Source: Thermocaproicibacter sp036844765
Lineage (GTDB): Bacteria > Bacillota > Clostridia > Oscillospirales > Acutalibacteraceae
Length of the DNA stretch: 64,000 bases
Direction of reading: 5' to 3'
NCBI GenBank assembly: GCA_036844765.1
Contig: DAIUFE010000001.1
Coordinates: forward strand, 1-64,000
The translations under genes and the position numbers were made by a program. Of the stretch, positions 1 through 7,976 are shown one piece after another; the first letter of the stretch is position 1, and each line of letters opens with the position of its first letter. Below the pieces are notes generated by a model that had not been told where the DNA came from, did no database searches, and was given only the letters and a program-made list of their open reading frames with translations.

Positions 1-639
1 GCACTGCTGAAATCCCCGAAGGCGGGCCTGTGTGTGGAAGCTGGTGAACGGCCCGCACAGGATTCCTATTTTACTATGCCCGTTCCGTATGATGAGGTCC
101 GTAAGGTCGTAGGCGGCCTTTTCGTCGTCGTAGATCACTGAGGGGAACGCGGGGTCCGAGGCGAAACAGTAGGCGTAGACGAACGGCAGCGTTTTGACCG
201 CCGGCAGATAGGGGATCTCGCGGCAGTGATAGCCGACGTAGACGATCCCCTCGACCTGCTTCGACCGCAGAGACTCGATCACGCTGTCAAACAGCTGATG
301 GTGCTTGCCGGTGTCGGTAAAATCGTTGTTGTACCGTTTGAAGAGGCGCATGTTCCCGATCAGCATGCTGAACCCGTTTTCTTCGCAGCAGGCGTCGATC
401 CCGTCTACGATTTCCGGCGTGTTGAAGACGGTCAGGTCCTCCGTGATGATGCCCACGGTGTTCGTGCGCTTTCGCTTCAGGTTCTTGGCGACCATATTGG
501 GCGTATAGTGCAGCTGCGCGGCCAGTTCCTTGATCAGCAGGGTCTTTGCCTCGCCCGCGCCGCCCTTTCCGTTCAGAACATTGGAAACGGTGACGGCGGA
601 AACGCCCGCCAGTTTTGCTATTTCCTTAATTGTCGCCAT
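1..639 (-). CDS. LacI-family transcriptional regulator (C-terminus outside window)
   Basis: The reverse strand encodes 213 codons from ATG at 639 to the window edge. The N-terminus MATIKEIAKLAGVSAVTVSN is the canonical LacI/GalR helix-turn-helix, followed by the hinge (LAAQLHYTPNMVAKNLKRKRT) and the first lobe of a periplasmic-binding-protein-like sugar-sensing domain (TNTVGIITEDLTVFNTPEIV, later KIGILCGPFTS). Typical family members have about 330-350 residues, so roughly a third is missing. It is divergently transcribed from the GH127 gene at 941 and two palindromic TAAACGTTWA sites lie between them, which suggests that it represses that gene and possibly itself until a sugar ligand binds. 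The ligand cannot be read from the sequence; an arabinose-containing oligosaccharide is an inference from the neighbour. Confidence 0.93.
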   Translation of the reverse strand, partial: MATIKEIAKLAGVSAVTVSNVLNGKGGAGEAKTLLIKELAAQLHYTPNMVAKNLKRKRTNTVGIITEDLTVFNTPEIVDGIDACCEENGFSMLIGNMRLFKRYNNDFTDTGKHHQLFDSVIESLRSKQVEGIVYVGYHCREIPYLPAVKTLPFVYAYCFASDPAFPSVIYDDEKAAYDLTDLIIRNGHSKIGILCGPFTSFHTQARLRGFQQC

Positions 640-740
640 AAAGCCGTCTCCCCATCAAAATTTCGCAACGGACCCCATATGAATCATAATAATTTGCTTT
701 GGGAGGAAAAGTCAAGAGGATTTATGATATTTCGCAAAAC

Positions 741-750
741 TAAACGTTAA
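741..750. promoter_or_regulatory. putative LacI-type operator, site 1
   Basis: TAAACGTTAA is a near-palindrome with the central CG typical of LacI/GalR-family operators. It lies 102 bp upstream of the divergent LacI-family gene. A second, fully palindromic copy lies at 903-912. Function is inferred from pattern and position only. Confidence 0.45.
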
Positions 751-870
751 ATTTATTCTAAGCATTGTATATATTTGAATAATGAAGAAAGCGGAAGCTA
801 CAAAGCGTAAACCTTTGCAATCAGCGCCTATTTGCGTACCAGCCGCTTTTCAGTTTGGAAACTTCCATGC

Positions 871-876
871 TATAAT
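871..876 (+). promoter_or_regulatory. -10 element upstream of the GH127 gene
   Basis: A perfect TATAAT lies 65 bp before the GH127 start. No good -35 sits at 16-18 bp (TTTCAG at 848-853 is weak), which suggests a promoter that needs activation. The operator-like palindrome at 903-912 falls about 20 bp downstream of the expected transcription start, a classic repressor position. Confidence 0.5.
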
Positions 877-901
877 GACAATAAACCCGCATAGCAATCT
901 A

Positions 902-912
902 TTAAACGTTTA
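902..912. promoter_or_regulatory. putative LacI-type operator, site 2
   Basis: TTAAACGTTTA contains the perfect palindrome TAAACGTTTA (903-912) with central CG, just downstream of the TATAAT at 871-876 and just upstream of the ribosome binding site GAAAGGA (925-931). It shares TAAACGTT with the site at 741-750, so the two probably bind the same regulator, most simply the adjacent LacI-family protein. Confidence 0.5.
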
Positions 913-940
913 GCCTATCAATCTGAAAGGATGAAGCCGC

Positions 941-2881
941 ATGTCTGAAAGCTGCCTGGCCTCCCTGCCGCTGAAATCCGTAAAAATTGACGACGCGTAC
1001 TGGAACAAATACGTCAAGCTGGTTCCGGAAGTCGTGATTCCCTACCAATGGAAAATCCTGAACGATCGGGTCAAAGACGCGGCCCCCAGCCACTGTCTGC
1101 AGAATTTCCGCATTGCCGCCGGAGAGACGCAGGGCGAGCGGAAAGGCGCCGTCTTTCAGGATTCCGACGTTGCGAAGTGGCTGGAAACCGTCGCGTACAG
1201 CCTGGAAAGCTCGCCCGATCCGAAACTGGAGGAAACGGCGGACAAGGTGATCGATCTGATCGGCAAAGCTCAGTGCGAAGACGGCTATATCAACACCTAT
1301 TTTACGCTGGTGGAGCACGGAGAACGCTGGAAAAACCTTTCGGAAGGGCATGAGCTGTACTGTGCCGGGCACCTGATCGAAGCTGCCGTGGCGTACTATG
1401 ATTCCACCGGAAAAGACAGATTCCTAAAGATCATGTGCCGCTTCGCCGACCTGATCTGCTCCGTGTTCGGCAGCGGCGAGCATCAGATCCACGGGGTACC
1501 GGGCCATGAGGAAATCGAGCTGGCGCTGGTGCGTCTGTACCGTGCAACGAAGAACAGAAAATACCTCGACACCGCGAAATACTTTATCGACGCGCGCGGC
1601 CGGACGCCCAACTACTTTCTCGAGGAGCGGAAGCGCGCGGACTTCCGCCCGATTTTTCCGGGGCTCAGGGCCTACGATCCCGTTTATTCTCAATCGCACA
1701 AGCCGGTGCGCGAGCAGGATACGGCCGAGGGGCATGCGGTCCGCGCCGCTTATCTGTACTGCGCCATGGCGGATCTGGCGGAGGAGTACCGCGACGGAAG
1801 CCTTCTGGCCGCCTGCGAAAAGCTCTGGAAGAATATCGTGACGAAGCGGATGTATCTGACCGGAAGCATCGGCTCCTCCGCGGTTCTGGAACGCTTTACG
1901 ACCGACTACGACCTCCCCAACGACAGAAACTATTCCGAATCGTGCGCGTCGATCGGGCTGGCCCTGTTTGGGCTGCGCATGGCCCGGATCACCCGCGACG
2001 CCTCTTATCTGGACACGGTGGAGCGTGTCCTTTACAACACGCTGCGGGCCGGCATATCGCTCGGCGGCGACCGGTATTTCTATGTCAATCCGCTGGAGGT
2101 CTGGCCGGCCAACTGCCTGCCGAACACCTCCCTGGAGCATGTCAGACCGGTGCGACAGAAATGGTTCGACGTGGCCTGCTGCCCGACCAACATTGCCCGC
2201 ACGCTCACATCCCTCGGCCAGTATCTGTACTTTTCGGATCAGGGCGGCCTGTATGTGAACCTGTTTGTCAACAGCACAGCCGCCGCGGGGATCGGCGGAC
2301 GGAAAGTCCTGCTGAAAACCGCCACGGATTTCCCGCGCACCCCCCGGGTCCGGTTCCGGATCGAAGGGGGGCGGAGCCGGTTCCGGCTCGGGATCCGCAT
2401 CCCCGATTACGCGCAGAATTTCCGGATCTCGGTCAACGGAAGCCCCTCTGCGTTCCAGGCGGAGAAGCATTACGCCGTCCTCGAAAGGGAGTGGGGAAGC
2501 GACGAGGTTGTCGTCGAATTCGGGATGCCGCCCCGGCTTGTGAGCGCGAACCCGAAGGTGCGCGCCGACAGCAACAAGGTGGCGATCGTGCGGGGGCCGG
2601 AGGTCTTCTGCCTGGAAGAAACGGATAATTTTGAAAACCTGTCCTCCGTGCTGATCAGCCGGTCCGCCGCGCTGAAGGCAGAATACCGCCCCGACCTGTT
2701 CGGGGGGTGCGACGTCGTTACCTGCGAAGCGAAAAGATTCCTGGCGGACGGCTGGGACGGGGCGCTGTACCGGAGCGCCGCGCCAAAGCTGGAAAAAGTA
2801 AGGCTGACCGCCGTTCCCTACGGATACTGGTGCAACCGGAAGCCGGGCGAGATGGTCGTCTGGATGAACGCGGAGACTTAA
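941..2881 (+). CDS. GH127 beta-L-arabinofuranosidase-like glycoside hydrolase (DUF1680)
   Basis: 646 residues with no signal peptide, so a cytoplasmic enzyme. The sequence is typical of the GH127 (alpha/alpha)6-barrel family that releases beta-L-arabinofuranose from plant hydroxyproline-linked or pectic oligosaccharides. In the characterised HypBA1 enzyme a Cys nucleophile in a Zn site (Glu, three Cys) works with an acid/base Glu. The equivalents are visible here: Glu317 in LERFTTDYDLPN, Glu333 and Cys335 in YSESCASIG, and Cys413-Cys414 in DVACCPTNIA. The C-terminal third is beta-sandwich-like. GAAAGGA at 925-931 supports the ATG at 941. It diverges from the LacI-family gene and precedes the two-component and transporter genes, which makes it part of an oligosaccharide utilisation locus. 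Exact substrate within GH127/GH146-like enzymes is not provable here. Confidence 0.9.
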   Translation: MSESCLASLPLKSVKIDDAYWNKYVKLVPEVVIPYQWKILNDRVKDAAPSHCLQNFRIAAGETQGERKGAVFQDSDVAKWLETVAYSLESSPDPKLEETADKVIDLIGKAQCEDGYINTYFTLVEHGERWKNLSEGHELYCAGHLIEAAVAYYDSTGKDRFLKIMCRFADLICSVFGSGEHQIHGVPGHEEIELALVRLYRATKNRKYLDTAKYFIDARGRTPNYFLEERKRADFRPIFPGLRAYDPVYSQSHKPVREQDTAEGHAVRAAYLYCAMADLAEEYRDGSLLAACEKLWKNIVTKRMYLTGSIGSSAVLERFTTDYDLPNDRNYSESCASIGLALFGLRMARITRDASYLDTVERVLYNTLRAGISLGGDRYFYVNPLEVWPANCLPNTSLEHVRPVRQKWFDVACCPTNIARTLTSLGQYLYFSDQGGLYVNLFVNSTAAAGIGGRKVLLKTATDFPRTPRVRFRIEGGRSRFRLGIRIPDYAQNFRISVNGSPSAFQAEKHYAVLEREWGSDEVVVEFGMPPRLVSANPKVRADSNKVAIVRGPEVFCLEETDNFENLSSVLISRSAALKAEYRPDLFGGCDVVTCEAKRFLADGWDGALYRSAAPKLEKVRLTAVPYGYWCNRKPGEMVVWMNAET

Positions 2882-3016
2882 GCGACGGACTTTTCCGTTT
2901 CGCCGCTTTCTGCCGAGACCATTATATACCGGTTCCCTTTCCTTGGCAATTCGCGGCGGTTTGCGTATCCGGCGCGCCATTGCAATCCATAAAAGATTCT
3001 CCGGAAGACCCGTGAG

Positions 3017-3050
3017 CAGCAAGGCTATTGCATAATCAATAGCTTTGCTG
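3017..3050. repeat. 14-bp inverted repeat overlapping a promoter
   Basis: CAGCAAGGCTATTG (3017-3030) and CAATAGCTTTGCTG (3037-3050) form a 14-bp stem with one G-U pair and a CATAAT loop. It lies between the GH127 gene and the sensor-kinase operon and covers the -35 and spacer of the promoter proposed at 3028-3056. It could therefore be an operator, or a weak terminator of the GH127 transcript, since the following sequence is AT-rich but has no T run. Confidence 0.5.
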
Positions 3051-3056
3051 TATTAT
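3028..3056 (+). promoter_or_regulatory. putative sigma-A promoter of the two-component operon
   Basis: TTGCAT (3028-3033), a 17-bp spacer and TATTAT (3051-3056) lie 70 bp upstream of the GTG at 3129. The -35 and spacer sit inside the inverted repeat at 3017-3050, so binding there could gate transcription. Confidence 0.4.
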
Positions 3057-3128
3057 TTAATATATAAATTGGCTAATTAGCGGTACGCCGAATCCTGAAG
3101 GGACAAAAACAGGCGGGAGGGATGCTCC

Positions 3129-3938
3129 GTGAAGCTGTCGCTCAGAAGCCGGATGATCCTTTCTTTCTCCGCCATCCTCTCCGTCCTGATCGCCGTTTTC
3201 GGCGGCGTGATCCTGAACTACAGCATCGCCGCCTTCCGGAACCAGAGCTATGCCTACTGCCGGCAGATCGTGGAATCCAGCATCGGCCTGATGGACACCT
3301 GCCTCGGCCAGATGAAGGACGTTTCGATGATCATCGCGAACGACGCGGATGTGATCGAGGCGGTCGACTACCGGAACGGCTCGGAAAAGACCGATTACAA
3401 GACCGACCTGTACTATCAGCGCAAGGTCACCGACAAGATCAAGCAGATCGACGTCCTCGGCAATATCAAGACCTCCCTGATCATCGGCAATCGGTACCGG
3501 TACTTATACTATTATGGAACCTCACCCAAGCGGGACTACGACTTCAAATCCCAGAAATGGTTTACGGACGCCGTCCGGCAGGACGGGCTTACGACCCGGT
3601 TCACCGGGTACCACGGCACCGATTATCTCCTCTCCGGCGGCGGGGAGAAGGTCCTTTCGATCATCACCCCGATCCTGAACACCTCCCGGTACGCCACCGC
3701 ACAGGGCGCGTACCTCATGTGCGATTTTCAGCTCTCCTCCGTGATCTCGGGCGCGAGCCCCGGCGGCAACGTTTCCATCGCCGTTTACGACGGGCAGACG
3801 CCGGTCTATTTCCCGGGCGAGATCCGGCTTGAGCAGGAGCAGAAGGACCGGCTTTCCGAATCCCTCGCGCAGGGGCAGCGCAGCTTCACGCTGGAGGGCG
3901 CCGCGGGCGGCCCCCCGGACTATCTGGTCGTGAACTAG
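3129..3938 (+). CDS. N-terminal sensor fragment of the interrupted kinase
   Basis: 269 residues before the TAG: a short cytoplasmic start (MKLSLRSRM), one transmembrane helix, and the Cache-like extracytoplasmic sensor domain. It lacks TM2, HAMP and kinase. If translation really stops here the product is a membrane-anchored sensor stub that cannot signal by itself. Confidence 0.6.
   Translation: MKLSLRSRMILSFSAILSVLIAVFGGVILNYSIAAFRNQSYAYCRQIVESSIGLMDTCLGQMKDVSMIIANDADVIEAVDYRNGSEKTDYKTDLYYQRKVTDKIKQIDVLGNIKTSLIIGNRYRYLYYYGTSPKRDYDFKSQKWFTDAVRQDGLTTRFTGYHGTDYLLSGGGEKVLSIITPILNTSRYATAQGAYLMCDFQLSSVISGASPGGNVSIAVYDGQTPVYFPGEIRLEQEQKDRLSESLAQGQRSFTLEGAAGGPPDYLVVN
3936..3938 (+). other. in-frame amber codon within the kinase frame
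   Basis: TAG stands between AAC (Asn) and ACC (Thr). The kinase frame is open for 269 codons before it and 327 after it. A single change from TAC/TAT (Tyr), CAG (Gln) or another one-step codon would explain it. Confidence 0.9.
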
Positions 3939-3974
3939 ACCTCGAAGATTTCGGGGTGGTCCATTCTGGGGCTG

Positions 3975-4922
3975 ATGCCGCTCACCGAGATCGACGCCCT
4001 GCGGTCCTCGGTCACCTCCTTCGCGGCGGTCGCGATCCTGTTCTCCATCCTGGCCGTCGTCATCCTCTCCTCCCTGATCTCAAAATCCATCCTGATCCCG
4101 ATCGACCGGCTCGTGAAAAGCTTCAGCCAGATCGCTCACGGGGAGACCGACGTCACCTTCGAGCAGAGCGACAGCGCGGAGGTCAATCTGCTCGCGCGGA
4201 CCGCGCGGGAGATGCTCGATCATATCCATTCGCTTTCCGGGGACCTGATCCGGAAGGAGAAACAGTTTTCGCGGGAGCAGCTCAAGGTGCTCCAGCACCA
4301 GATCAACCCGCATTTTCTGAACAACGCGCTGCAGACCGTCAAATCCCTCGCCGTGACCGGAAATATGGACGCCGTTTCACGGATGGCGACCCTGCTGGGC
4401 AAGCTGCTCGCCTATTCGGTCTATGAGCCGTTCGGCAGGGTGCCGCTTTCGGAGGAGCTGCAGTACACGGAAAATTATATCATCCTGCAGAAAAACCGGT
4501 ACCCCGGCATCGAGTATTCCATCGACTGCGAAGACGGCCTTCGGAATGTTCCGGTCCCGAAGCTGATCATCCAGCCGCTGGTGGAAAACGCGATCGAGCA
4601 CGGGCTTCCGGGCAGCAGGGAAGGACACATCAGCGTCTGCGTCGAGGCGGACGAGGGCGAGATCCATATGATCGTCTCGGACAGCGGGACCGGATTCAGC
4701 GAAGAGAAGAAAAAAGAAGTGACCGCCAAGCTGAACGGCGGGAGCGCGGACGGCTCGTCCGGCAGCATCGGCCTGCTGAACGTGCACCGGCGCATTCAGA
4801 GCATCTACGGAAAGCCGTACGGGATTTCGATTCTTTCAAGGGCCGGGATGAACACCAGCGTCGTCATCACCATCCCGCGGAAAGGGGAGGAAACGGATGC
4901 TGAAAGCCATGTTAGTGGATGA
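3975..4922 (+). CDS. C-terminal HAMP-kinase fragment of the interrupted kinase
   Basis: The first ATG after the amber codon in the same frame gives 315 residues: TM2 (about 12-35), HAMP, phosphoacceptor His113 in QINPHFLNN, N-box Asn205 and the G-boxes. It could be translated by reinitiation 36 nt after the stop, although no strong ribosome binding site is visible. The product would be a membrane kinase with no sensor domain. It overlaps the response-regulator start at 4897 by 26 nt. Confidence 0.6.
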   Translation: MPLTEIDALRSSVTSFAAVAILFSILAVVILSSLISKSILIPIDRLVKSFSQIAHGETDVTFEQSDSAEVNLLARTAREMLDHIHSLSGDLIRKEKQFSREQLKVLQHQINPHFLNNALQTVKSLAVTGNMDAVSRMATLLGKLLAYSVYEPFGRVPLSEELQYTENYIILQKNRYPGIEYSIDCEDGLRNVPVPKLIIQPLVENAIEHGLPGSREGHISVCVEADEGEIHMIVSDSGTGFSEEKKKEVTAKLNGGSADGSSGSIGLLNVHRRIQSIYGKPYGISILSRAGMNTSVVITIPRKGEETDAESHVSG

Positions 4923-6480
4923 CGAGGTTCTCACCATCAAAATGCTGGAGAGCATCGTCGACTGGAGCCGCTACGGGATCGGCATTGTCGCCACGGCGAC
5001 GGACGGGGAGGAGGCGCTTGCGAAATACCGCTCCCTTTCCCCCGATATCATCGTCACCGATATCCGGATGCCGCGCCTCGACGGCATCGAGTTCATCCGC
5101 CGGCTGCGCACCGCCGGCGCGGAATCGGAATTCATCTTCATCAGCGCGTACGCGGATTTCAATTATGTGAAGGAGGCCATCCAGCTCGGCGGCGCCAATT
5201 ACCTTCTGAAGCCGATCGACGAGGTGGAGCTGGAAAAGACGCTTCAGGGCATCGTCACGAAGATCAGCGACAAGACCATCGTCAAGAAACTGGTGACCCA
5301 GGACGGGCAGAACAGGAAGAGGTTTTTGCTGTACGATTACATGAGCACGGGGCGGGGGGCGGACGCGGCGCGGCAGGCCTTTCTGGAATACGCGGCGCCC
5401 GGCTCGCCGTTCGTCGTGGCCAGCGTCAGCCCGAGCGAGGAGACCATCAACGACTACGCCGGCCTGAACAGCTTCACGGGGGAGCAGATGCGGTATCTTC
5501 TCGCCCGGATGCGGCAGGAGATCGAGCGGTCCTGCGCCTGCATCCCCTTCGAGTACGACGGCTCTGCCTGGACGGTTCTCCTGTTCAGCGGTTCCGTGCG
5601 GCAGATCGTGCCGATCTGCGAATCGCTGCTCCGGTTCCTGCACGGCCAGTTCGGCATCTGGGCCCGCGTCGCGTTCAGCCGGCCGGCGAAGAGGGTGCAG
5701 GAGCTTCCGGCCCTGTACGGGCAGGTGCGGCAGTACGTCAAGTACGGCCGGTATGTGGACCGGACCGATATTTTCGGGTACGGCTACAACTGCAGCGAGG
5801 CCGGGTTCGATAAAATCAAGCTGTCGGCGCTGGCCAGCAATATGCGGGAGGCGCTCCGGCAGCGCAACAAGACCGAGGTGGACCGCATCCTGAATTCGGT
5901 CTTCCGCATGTCGGAGAACATCGATCCCCAATATTTGCACGACATTTACGAGTTCTGCTTCGTCACCGTCCTCGGCATCCGGGACATCCTGCTCTCGTCG
6001 CCGGGGGCGGCGGAGCCGGGGACGAAGGTGCTGACCGCGACGTACGAGGATATCCTCGCGATCCCGTCGCTGAAGCGGCTGAAAGAATTCATGGCCGGCG
6101 CCGCGGAGCTCCTTTCCGTCCCGGTCCGAAGCGAAGGGCGGAAATACTGCGAGCTGGTCGAGAACGGAATCGATTTTCTCAAAGAAAACTATAACCGGAA
6201 TTTGTCGCTGGAGGAGATCTGCGGCCATCTTTCGGTCAGCAAAAACTATTTTTCCTACCTGTTCAAGCGGGATACGGGGATCAGCCTGTGGGCCTTCCTC
6301 ACCAGGATCCGGATCGAGCAGGCGCGGATTTTCCTGGAAAACACCGACTGGAAAAATTACGAGGTCGCCTACAACGTAGGCTATGACAACCCGAGCTATT
6401 TCAACAAGCTTTTCAAAAAATACACCGGGCAGACGCCGAACGAATACCGCGCCGGCAAAAGGAGGGAGCACAAGCCATGA
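4897..6480 (+). CDS. YesN-type response regulator with AraC DNA-binding domain
   Basis: 527 residues. The N-terminal receiver domain (1-120) has all hallmark residues: Asp8-Asp9, phosphoacceptor Asp55 in IIVTDIRMP, Ser83 and Lys105 in LLKPID. A middle linker of about 270 residues follows. The C-terminal 100 residues are an AraC/XylS double helix-turn-helix (LSLEEICGHLSVSKNYFSYLFKRDTG, then YEVAYNVGYDNPSYFNKLFKKYTGQTP). It overlaps the kinase by 26 nt and the following lipoprotein by ATGA, so the three are translationally coupled. By family it would activate nearby sugar-transport and hydrolase genes. With the kinase broken, its phosphorylation state may be uncoupled from the original signal or set by the C-terminal kinase fragment. 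Confidence 0.93.
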   Translation: MLKAMLVDDEVLTIKMLESIVDWSRYGIGIVATATDGEEALAKYRSLSPDIIVTDIRMPRLDGIEFIRRLRTAGAESEFIFISAYADFNYVKEAIQLGGANYLLKPIDEVELEKTLQGIVTKISDKTIVKKLVTQDGQNRKRFLLYDYMSTGRGADAARQAFLEYAAPGSPFVVASVSPSEETINDYAGLNSFTGEQMRYLLARMRQEIERSCACIPFEYDGSAWTVLLFSGSVRQIVPICESLLRFLHGQFGIWARVAFSRPAKRVQELPALYGQVRQYVKYGRYVDRTDIFGYGYNCSEAGFDKIKLSALASNMREALRQRNKTEVDRILNSVFRMSENIDPQYLHDIYEFCFVTVLGIRDILLSSPGAAEPGTKVLTATYEDILAIPSLKRLKEFMAGAAELLSVPVRSEGRKYCELVENGIDFLKENYNRNLSLEEICGHLSVSKNYFSYLFKRDTGISLWAFLTRIRIEQARIFLENTDWKNYEVAYNVGYDNPSYFNKLFKKYTGQTPNEYRAGKRREHKP

Positions 6481-7748
6481 ACCGCAGGCTGCCGGTCGCG
6501 CTGATCCTGCTTTCAATCCTGGCGGGGTGCGCTTTCCAGCCGAAAAATCCGCCTCCCGCGGAGCCGCCGGCTTCCTCCGGCACGACCGCGACGATCCGCA
6601 TTCTGGCGTACAACAGCGAATCCGTCCGCACGACCTATCTGGCCTATCTGCGCAAGCAGTTCCCGGACGTGACGATCGTTTTCGACTATGTGCCGCTGGA
6701 GTACTACAGCGGCACCCTGAACGCCCAGCTGCTTTCCGACAGCGGGCCGGACCTGATCGAGGTGGGAGGGGAGACGCGCCTGCTCGCCGGTTCCGGCATG
6801 CTGCTGGACCTGACCGGGCAGCCCTTTATCGACCGTTATGTCTCCAAAAGCCTGGCCCCGTACTCGGTCGGCGGGCACGTTTACGCCACCCCTCTGCAGT
6901 CCTGGTTCGAGGGGGTGTTCTACAACAAGGAGATCTTCGAACGGTACGGCCTTGCGCCCCCGCGGACTTTCGACGAGTTCATCGCGCTGCATAAAAAGCT
7001 GGCCGCCCGCGGCGTGAAGCCCCAGACCATGGGGGCGCAGTCCTGGGAGCCAATGATGAAGCAAAGCATCGCCCTGGTCAACAGCGAATTCTATTCCAAG
7101 CCGGAAAACGCCGGGTTCGACGCGGCCTTCGACGAGGGGAAGGCCCGGCTGGACGAAAGCTGGCTTCCCGCCGTGACCGAGTGGTCCCGGCTGATCCGCG
7201 AAGGCTGCCTGACGCCGGACATGCTGAGCTACAGCTACGAGCAGGCGATGGCTGAGTTCGCGTCGGGAAAAGCCGCCATGTGGGAGAGCGGCCCCTGGTC
7301 CGTCGGGACCCTCCTGCAGGAAAATCCGGACCTCCGGCTCGGGATGTTCCCCGTCCCCGGCCTGCGGAAGGATTCCGGCTGGCTGGTCGGCGGGCCGGGG
7401 TCGGCGCTCGCCGTCAATAAAAACTCCCGCAACGCGGAAACCGCCCTGCGGCTTCTCTCCGCCACGGCCACGCCGGAGGCGCAGAAGGCGCTGCTGAGCG
7501 ACAACGAGGGGATGTCCTCCGTAATCGGCGTGCACGAAGACCTCGACCCCATCTACGGCGACTGCCAGGCGGCTTTGGACGCCGGGCGCGTCTACGCCCC
7601 GTGGACGGCGACGTGGACTTACGGGAATCCGATCGTGGAGCAGTACGGAAAATCCCTGCAGGACGTCCTCGCGGGGCAGAAAACCGTGAAGGAGGCCCTC
7701 GAAGAAGCGGACGGCCTCAACGGGAAGCTCCATAAAAATCTCCAGTAG
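6477..7748 (+). CDS. extracellular solute-binding lipoprotein coupled to the two-component system
   Basis: 423 residues. Signal peptide with lipobox LSILAGC (lipidated Cys18), a Pro-rich linker, then a family-1-type sugar-binding fold (ATIRILAYNSESVRTTYLAYL near the start; DSGPDLIEVGG; WFEGVFYNKEIFERYG; FASGKAAMWESGPWSVG). Its ATG overlaps the stop of the response regulator (ATGA). No permease follows; a terminator does, so it belongs to the signalling operon and not to the ABC operon at 7977. In some Gram-positive systems such a binding protein presents ligand to the sensor kinase, which is the likeliest role here (inference). An ordinary transport receptor for the downstream permeases is the alternative. 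Confidence 0.85.
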   Translation: MNRRLPVALILLSILAGCAFQPKNPPPAEPPASSGTTATIRILAYNSESVRTTYLAYLRKQFPDVTIVFDYVPLEYYSGTLNAQLLSDSGPDLIEVGGETRLLAGSGMLLDLTGQPFIDRYVSKSLAPYSVGGHVYATPLQSWFEGVFYNKEIFERYGLAPPRTFDEFIALHKKLAARGVKPQTMGAQSWEPMMKQSIALVNSEFYSKPENAGFDAAFDEGKARLDESWLPAVTEWSRLIREGCLTPDMLSYSYEQAMAEFASGKAAMWESGPWSVGTLLQENPDLRLGMFPVPGLRKDSGWLVGGPGSALAVNKNSRNAETALRLLSATATPEAQKALLSDNEGMSSVIGVHEDLDPIYGDCQAALDAGRVYAPWTATWTYGNPIVEQYGKSLQDVLAGQKTVKEALEEADGLNGKLHKNLQ

Positions 7749-7772
7749 AAAAACAGGCTGTCTTAATCTGCC

Positions 7773-7796
7773 CGCGGCGGGAGCCGCGCTTTTTTT
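7773..7796 (+). terminator. Rho-independent terminator after the two-component operon
   Basis: CGCGGC, a GGGA loop and GCCGCG are followed by C and a run of seven T. It closes the kinase-regulator-lipoprotein operon. Confidence 0.85.
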
Positions 7797-7911
7797 ATGC
7801 CTCCGTAATATTTTACCATAATTTTCTTTACTATTCGGCCGTTTCAATAAAAGCGAAGCCTGTTGGTTGATAAAACCGTAATATTGCGTCATCACTGCGG
7901 AAGATCGTTGA

Positions 7912-7940
7912 TTGGCTTCAAATGTGAAACAATCTAAAAT
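7912..7940 (+). promoter_or_regulatory. putative promoter of the ABC importer operon
   Basis: TTGGCT (7912-7917), a 17-bp spacer and TAAAAT (7935-7940) lie 36 bp before the ATG at 7977, in an AT-rich gap after a terminator. Confidence 0.45.
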
Positions 7941-7976
7941 AATAACCGCAAAATAAATTATTTGGGAGGTATTCAC

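Larger units (their letters stand above)
3129..4922 (+). pseudogene. YesM-type sensor histidine kinase interrupted by an in-frame TAG
   Basis: Read through the TAG at 3936-3938, one frame encodes 597 residues with the complete YesM-family order: TM1 (about 9-29), an extracytoplasmic Cache-like sensor, TM2 (about 295-318), HAMP, His_kinase with QINPHFLNN (His395), and HATPase with QPLVENAIEHG (Asn487) and DSGTGF. The residues around the stop (DYLVVN, stop, TSKISGWSILGLMPLTEI) match the conserved end of the Cache domain, so this is a point nonsense change and not a gene boundary. The frame ends inside the response-regulator gene (26-nt overlap). GGGAGGG at 3114-3120 supports the GTG start. Options are a recent null mutation, amber suppression, a sequencing error, or two separately translated pieces. 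TAG serves as an ordinary stop at 7746, 43765 and 63553. Confidence 0.8.

Noticed and set aside
2882..3016. Short forward frame running from 2707 to 3015 past the GH127 stop
   Set aside because: Most of it overlaps GH127 in another frame and the remainder has no ribosome binding site or family similarity.
3936..3938. Pyrrolysine or general amber recoding
   Set aside because: TAG serves as an ordinary terminal stop at 7746-7748, 43765-43767 and 63553-63555, and a YesM kinase has no known pyrrolysine position; kept only as something to check.
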